43,834 nt of DNA from an uncultured Prevotella sp. GTDB lineage: Bacteria; Bacteroidota; Bacteroidia; Bacteroidales; Bacteroidaceae. A program made the translations under genes and the position numbers. The notes beneath the pieces were generated by a model. The model searched no databases. It saw only the letters and a program-made list of their open reading frames with translations, and had not been told where the DNA came from. Below, in pieces: positions 40,009-43,834 of the stretch. The stretch lies in the NCBI GenBank assembly GCA_946415755.1, contig CAMKTS010000025.1:1-43834 (forward strand). The letters run 5' to 3'. Within the stretch, counting starts at the first letter, position 1; each line of letters opens with the position of its first letter.

Positions 40009-41340
40009 TTAGTGCTGGAGGGATTTTTTGCCAGAGGTCTGTTTGTAGCTCTTGCCTGCCGACTGGCTGATGCGCTGGTTCCACTTCTGCCATTCGTCGA
40101 GCATCGCTTCCTGTATCTGCCTTTTCTCGTCGCTGCTGAAACTGTCGTCCAGCCGTTCGCAGTAGCTATAGATAAAGCGGTTCACGCGCAGGATGCGCTC
40201 GCTCATGTCGGGCCAGTGCCACGCCCACTGTGTCAGCGTGTCCAAGTGTCGGTCTATCTGTGTGTGCTTCATCTCGCGGTGCAGGGCAGTCATGGCCTCG
40301 TGCTTGGCATCGCTCAGTCTGTTCAGGTCTGCCAGCAGTTGTCGGTTGTTGGCCGTCAGGTGGCGGATGGAGTCGCCCAGCAGTCCAAGGCTCTGCGTCA
40401 TGGTTTTGGCCATTGCCTCCCGCTGTTGCCTGTCGTGTACCTGCTGTTCCTCTAATTGTCGGTGTATAGAGTCGATGCGCTGTTCGATGACCTGTCGGTT
40501 GGCGGTGCCTCTTTGCAGCATCCACGTCTGCACGCCGATGACGGCCAGCAGGACGAGCAGCAATGCTGCCATCAGCCATCGCCTGACAACGGTATGGCGC
40601 GATTGGAGGCGGCGCAGGTCTTCTTGCAGTTCCTCACAGCTCTGATAGCGTTGCCCGATGGGTTTCAGACAGTGTGCCGCCACCCTTTCGTAGCGATGCC
40701 CCAGTTGCATGTCAATGATGATGAGGCCAAGCGAATAGAGGTCGTTGCGCACGTCGGGGCGTGCCGTCATCGACTGTTCGGGAGCCATGTAGTTCTGCGT
40801 GCCTGCCGGCTGTTTCAGGATGGCATGGGCATCGGTGTCTGCCAGTCCGAAGTCGATGATTTTCACGTTCTGTCCGTTGCGAGTCACCATGATATTCTCC
40901 GGCTTCAGGTCGCGGTGGGCGATGCCCAGGGAGTGTACGTAGGCCAGTGCCTCTACCAGCTTGCCGAAGATGGTACGGCGCAGTGCCGGTGTGCTGTCGC
41001 CTTCGAGAAAGTTCTTCAGCGTGCTGCCGTCCACATACTCCATGACGATGCAGTCGCCCAGTGTCTCCACGCGCTCCATTCCTACCGTCTGTACCACGCC
41101 GGGGTGCTGCATCATCAGCATCACCTCCAGCTCCTTGCATAGTGCCTGTCGGTAGACGGCCTCTGTGGAGGCTTCGGGTTTCAGTCCTTTCAGCATCCAC
41201 CACCGTCCGAAGCGCTTCGCCTTCACCAGCCGGTTGTGGCCGGGAGTAGGCACCTCTTCGAAGTCGGTGAATGTACGGCTAATACCCTCAAACGAATCGG
41301 TGAGGTAGCCGGAAATGGAGCTGTTTTCGTGATAGGGCAT
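40009..41340 (-). CDS. Membrane Ser/Thr protein kinase
   Basis: 443 residues from ATG at 41340 (MPYHENSSISGYL). Hanks-type kinase with catalytic HRDLKPEN (142-149), DFG (163-165), APEQ (186-189) and late Arg in the usual place. The ATP lysine is probably Lys51 or Lys54, but no glycine-rich loop precedes it. One transmembrane helix lies at about 254-274, followed by a long Gln/Glu-rich coiled coil (to about 380) and a C-terminal domain outside the membrane. The upstream ATG at 41421 precedes the promoter. Its substrate is unknown; BspA-type genes lie on both sides. Confidence 0.92.
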   Translation of the reverse strand: MPYHENSSISGYLTDSFEGISRTFTDFEEVPTPGHNRLVKAKRFGRWWMLKGLKPEASTEAVYRQALCKELEVMLMMQHPGVVQTVGMERVETLGDCIVMEYVDGSTLKNFLEGDSTPALRRTIFGKLVEALAYVHSLGIAHRDLKPENIMVTRNGQNVKIIDFGLADTDAHAILKQPAGTQNYMAPEQSMTARPDVRNDLYSLGLIIIDMQLGHRYERVAAHCLKPIGQRYQSCEELQEDLRRLQSRHTVVRRWLMAALLLVLLAVIGVQTWMLQRGTANRQVIEQRIDSIHRQLEEQQVHDRQQREAMAKTMTQSLGLLGDSIRHLTANNRQLLADLNRLSDAKHEAMTALHREMKHTQIDRHLDTLTQWAWHWPDMSERILRVNRFIYSYCERLDDSFSSDEKRQIQEAMLDEWQKWNQRISQSAGKSYKQTSGKKSLQH

Positions 41341-41364
41341 ATAAATGTATCCTTTTCTGTACTG

Positions 41365-41396
41365 CAAAGTTACGAAAAAGAAATCATCCAAGCAAA
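41365..41396 (-). promoter_or_regulatory. Kinase gene promoter
   Basis: -33 TTTG (41393-41396), 20-base spacer, -7 TAACTTTG (41365-41372), 24 bases before the kinase ATG. Full consensus. Confidence 0.75.
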
Positions 41397-41420
41397 TAAT
41401 CTGAAAAAAAGAATCATCCA

Positions 41421-41440
41421 AAAAGGACTAAAAAGGACTA
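41421..41440. repeat. Two 10-bp repeats between divergent promoters
   Basis: AAAAGGACTA occurs twice in tandem, after a repeated AATCATCCAA (41382-41391 and 41412-41421), between the kinase and BspA-type promoters. Possible regulator sites. Confidence 0.5.
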
Positions 41441-41462
41441 ATGCTGTTTCGTCGGGAATCAC

Positions 41463-41470
41463 TATCTTTG
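41463..41470 (+). promoter_or_regulatory. -7 element of the large BspA-type gene
   Basis: TATCTTTG, 47 bases before the ATG at 41518. No exact -33 TTTG. Confidence 0.55.
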
Positions 41471-41517
41471 CAGATTGAATGAATGACAATACTATAATTC
41501 TAATCACTTAAACGAAT

Positions 41518-43834
41518 ATGACTATGAAGAAAATCGGTCTTTCGCTACTGCTGATGCTGGCTGTGATGTCGGCATGGGCAGACGTATACCAGGACCCTGT
41601 GACCAAGGTGAACTATGAGTACACGCCGGGAGTAAACCAAGCCAGTGTCGTCAAATCCGCTGATGCGACGGGCGACATCACCATCCTTTCCAAATTCAGC
41701 GTCGACGGGAACGAATATACCGTGACGAGTATAGGAGAGAATGCTTTCCGTAAGAATACCAGTTTGGAAAACATACAGCTGCCAAGCACTATAGAATCTA
41801 TAGGTTGGGCGGCTTTTAATGGCTGCACAAAACTAACATCTATCAGTCTGCCTCAGTCGGTAACAGAAATTCAGGGGCAGGCTTTTCGTCGTACATCGAT
41901 TAGTACATTTGTGTTTCCGGAGAAGGTGACAACCATTGCTGATGCTTTGTTCAGTGAATGTGAAAATCTGAAAGAAATAGTTATCCCCCAAAGGATTACC
42001 AGTATCGGTGAAAATGCCTTTGAGATGTGTACAAGTCTGGAGAGTATAGTTATTCCTGATGGAATCACAGAGATAAAAGCAATGACATTCAATAATTGCG
42101 AACGGTTATCTTCTATCAGCATTCCCCAGAGTGTAACATCAATTGGAGCTGATGTTTTCTATGGTTGTACGAGCTTGACATCCATTCAACTGCCGGCAAA
42201 TCTGACCAGTATCGGGCTAGGTGCTTTCATTTGTTGTGGACTGACATCGGTTACCATACCCAAGGGATGCAGGTTTGGTGATGAAGGGTATAATAATCCC
42301 TTTATGAACTGCATCAGCCTGGAGAGTATCAAGATAGAGGAGGGGAATCCTTATTATGACTCACGCAATGACTGCAATGCCATTATCATTACGGCAACGA
42401 ATAGGCTGATTGGTGGTTGCAAGAACACGGTTATTCCATCAGACGTGAAAGTCATTGACCGTTATGCGTTCTATCAAAATGGCGTAGAGGCCATAACGAT
42501 TCCCGAAGGGGTAGAAATTATTGGAGAGAGTGCTTTTTCCCGCAATAATATTGCATCGGTTGAAATACCCAATACGGTGACGGCAATTGGCGAGAAAGCT
42601 TTTTATAGAAATGAAAAACTCACAAAGCTTACTATTCCCGCATCAGTAAAAGAAATAGGTGAAAAGGCTTTTTTAAATACTCCGCTCGAAACTGTGATAT
42701 GCAATATTGAGGAGCCTTTCGCTTTGACAGAGAAAACTTTTGGTATCTCAACCACAGCCCAGTCTACGGGCATCTCTACTTATGAGACTCCTTCTGCCAC
42801 CCTGATAGTTCCCAAGGGTGCGAAGGCAAAGTACGAGGCTGCCGAGGGGTGGAAGCAGTTTAAGAATATCATAGAGGAGGGCTACTACTTCTATGTTCAT
42901 CGTGCCGGCGACTTCAGACTGACTGAAATCATGACGAGACTCTGGCGTGAGAATCCCGACAACAACGAAGGAATAAGCACGGTGGTTGAAGTGGACAAGT
43001 CGTTTATCGAGGGGCTGGGCAACGTCCAGAAGCTGGCGACGATTCCTACAGAGAGTATGACGCTTGACATTGGTGAGCGCGCAAGTAATCCGGAGAAGAA
43101 GGAGTTTGACTGTGGAACATATAAGGCAGAGTTCGATCTCAACACCATCTGGGTAATCATTCCTGAGCAATGGCATAACGTATGCCTGCCCTTGAACATG
43201 AGAACCACCTTGGACAAGAAGATGGCTTTCCCCATAGTGTTCTCGCTTTCCATTGAAGGTGTCAACTATGCTGTATTCAGTTATTTGCCAGATTTTTCAG
43301 GCAACACGGTAGTGTACCGCCCATATCATCATTTCATCACGGAAGACGGCACTTGCTTCAAGGGCGACAAGGAGGCCTCGACAACTACCTTTGCCGGACG
43401 CCTCGATGCGTGGACAGTAAAAGATTTCGCCATTCCCGAACAGGTAGAGAACGGCGGACGTACCTATGTGGTAGATAAAATCGAGATGGAGGCTTTGGTA
43501 GCATGGAACGCCCTACAGTCGGTCACCATACCGAACACCATCAAGAGCAGCTTTACTTTCAAAGACTGTAACAGTCTGCAGAAGGTTACCTCGCTGATAG
43601 AAGACCCGTCGGGCATCAGTGGCACTTTCGCAGGAAAGAAGGACGATGCCGTACTCTATGTGCCACAGGGTACCGTAGAGAAGTACAAAGAGGTGGAAGG
43701 CTGGAAGGAGTTCAAGCATATCCTGGAGATAGGCAGCGTACTGCCTGGCGATGCCAACGGTGACGGCGTGGTCGACGTGGCCGACGTGGTGGCCATCGTC
43801 AACTACATCCTGGAGAAGCCGGGCGACTCGTTCG
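41518..43834 (+). CDS. Large BspA-type repeat protein with dockerin-like end, partial
   Basis: At least 772 codons, still open at the window edge. Start at 41518 (MTMKK) or 41524 (MKK); signal peptide ends AWA-D. About nine BspA/LRR_5 repeats of roughly 23 residues follow (for example ITSIGENAFEMCTSLESIVI), then a linker strand typical of the family (TPSATLIVPKGAKAKYEAAE, GWKQFKNI), a non-repeat domain, a second short LRR block, and a dockerin type I-like calcium loop (GDANGDGVVDVADVVAIVNY) at the very end. BspA relatives bind host proteins or glycans. The dockerin-like unit suggests cohesin binding or a C-terminal export unit; the true end is outside the window. Confidence 0.88.
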   Translation, partial: MTMKKIGLSLLLMLAVMSAWADVYQDPVTKVNYEYTPGVNQASVVKSADATGDITILSKFSVDGNEYTVTSIGENAFRKNTSLENIQLPSTIESIGWAAFNGCTKLTSISLPQSVTEIQGQAFRRTSISTFVFPEKVTTIADALFSECENLKEIVIPQRITSIGENAFEMCTSLESIVIPDGITEIKAMTFNNCERLSSISIPQSVTSIGADVFYGCTSLTSIQLPANLTSIGLGAFICCGLTSVTIPKGCRFGDEGYNNPFMNCISLESIKIEEGNPYYDSRNDCNAIIITATNRLIGGCKNTVIPSDVKVIDRYAFYQNGVEAITIPEGVEIIGESAFSRNNIASVEIPNTVTAIGEKAFYRNEKLTKLTIPASVKEIGEKAFLNTPLETVICNIEEPFALTEKTFGISTTAQSTGISTYETPSATLIVPKGAKAKYEAAEGWKQFKNIIEEGYYFYVHRAGDFRLTEIMTRLWRENPDNNEGISTVVEVDKSFIEGLGNVQKLATIPTESMTLDIGERASNPEKKEFDCGTYKAEFDLNTIWVIIPEQWHNVCLPLNMRTTLDKKMAFPIVFSLSIEGVNYAVFSYLPDFSGNTVVYRPYHHFITEDGTCFKGDKEASTTTFAGRLDAWTVKDFAIPEQVENGGRTYVVDKIEMEALVAWNALQSVTIPNTIKSSFTFKDCNSLQKVTSLIEDPSGISGTFAGKKDDAVLYVPQGTVEKYKEVEGWKEFKHILEIGSVLPGDANGDGVVDVADVVAIVNYILEKPGDSF

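Noticed and set aside
43742..43834. Complete cellulosome-type dockerin
   Set aside because: Only the first calcium loop is visible before the window ends, so the domain cannot be called complete or typed with certainty.

Overview
The window looks like a chromosome segment of a Prevotella-type bacterium (Bacteroidales, Prevotellaceae). Three things support this. First, many genes are preceded by the Bacteroidetes sigma-ABfr promoter (-7 TAnnTTTG, sometimes with -33 TTTG 19-20 bases upstream). Second, the protein families are typical of the group: DUF4831, BspA-type leucine-rich repeats, DUF1254, AAA/DUF4143 and secreted proteins ending in GxYIxNGKKxVIK. Third, Shine-Dalgarno sites are largely absent. 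The species cannot be named from the sequence alone.

Layout. 0-12.8 kb is mostly housekeeping: gdhA; an M23 lipoprotein-obg-adk-hpt block on the minus strand; then, on the plus strand, the NAD(P)H-hydrate repair enzyme, a DUF4831 protein, class I fumarase, a secreted M6 protease and metG, closed by a perfect 18-bp bidirectional terminator. 12.9-20.4 kb is an accessory, decayed region: an acyltransferase, gene remnants, a 25-bp inverted repeat, a 47-codon ORF built on palindromic 21-bp repeats, a secreted protein, an AAA/DUF4143 ATPase between two copies of one 44-bp promoter block, a 47-residue peptide gene, a beheaded surface-protein gene, a toxin-antitoxin pair whose toxin has a stop at codon 3, and an IS1182-type element with perfect 33-bp ends and an internally deleted transposase. 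20.4-26 kb holds a secreted alkylsulfatase-like operon (small membrane protein, secreted protein, sulfatase, DUF1254 lipoprotein) divergent from a membrane-anchored AraC regulator, with repeated GTGTGGAA boxes between them.

26-31.2 kb is a surface-polysaccharide group: Wzx-type flippase, IspD/TarI-like cytidylyltransferase, nucleotide-sugar SDR, LicD and a GT14-type glycosyltransferase. 31.2-35.1 kb reads leftward as PAP2 phosphatase-yicC-gmk-nadD. Here gmk is fused in frame to a DUF559 nuclease carried by a 504-bp AT-rich insert with 32-bp inverted repeats; this is the most unusual structure in the window. 35.2-38.6 kb carries sufC-sufD-sufS without sufB. 38.6-43.8 kb holds an unknown regulator-like protein, a small BspA-type protein, a membrane Ser/Thr kinase and a large BspA-type protein with a dockerin-like C terminus that runs off the window.

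Short AT-rich word-like tandem repeats recur at gene borders and even inside reading frames (sufS, the M6 protease, the surface-protein remnant), and GC-rich hairpin elements lie inside metG and gmk. Small repeats entering coding sequence in frame is therefore a theme of this genome. No tRNA, rRNA or CRISPR array was seen. Counting the small ORFs, no gene-free stretch exceeds 300 bases. The largest gaps are 24685-24920 (divergent promoters), 14543-14767 (inverted repeat and alternating tract) and 15895-16060 (promoter block and hairpin).
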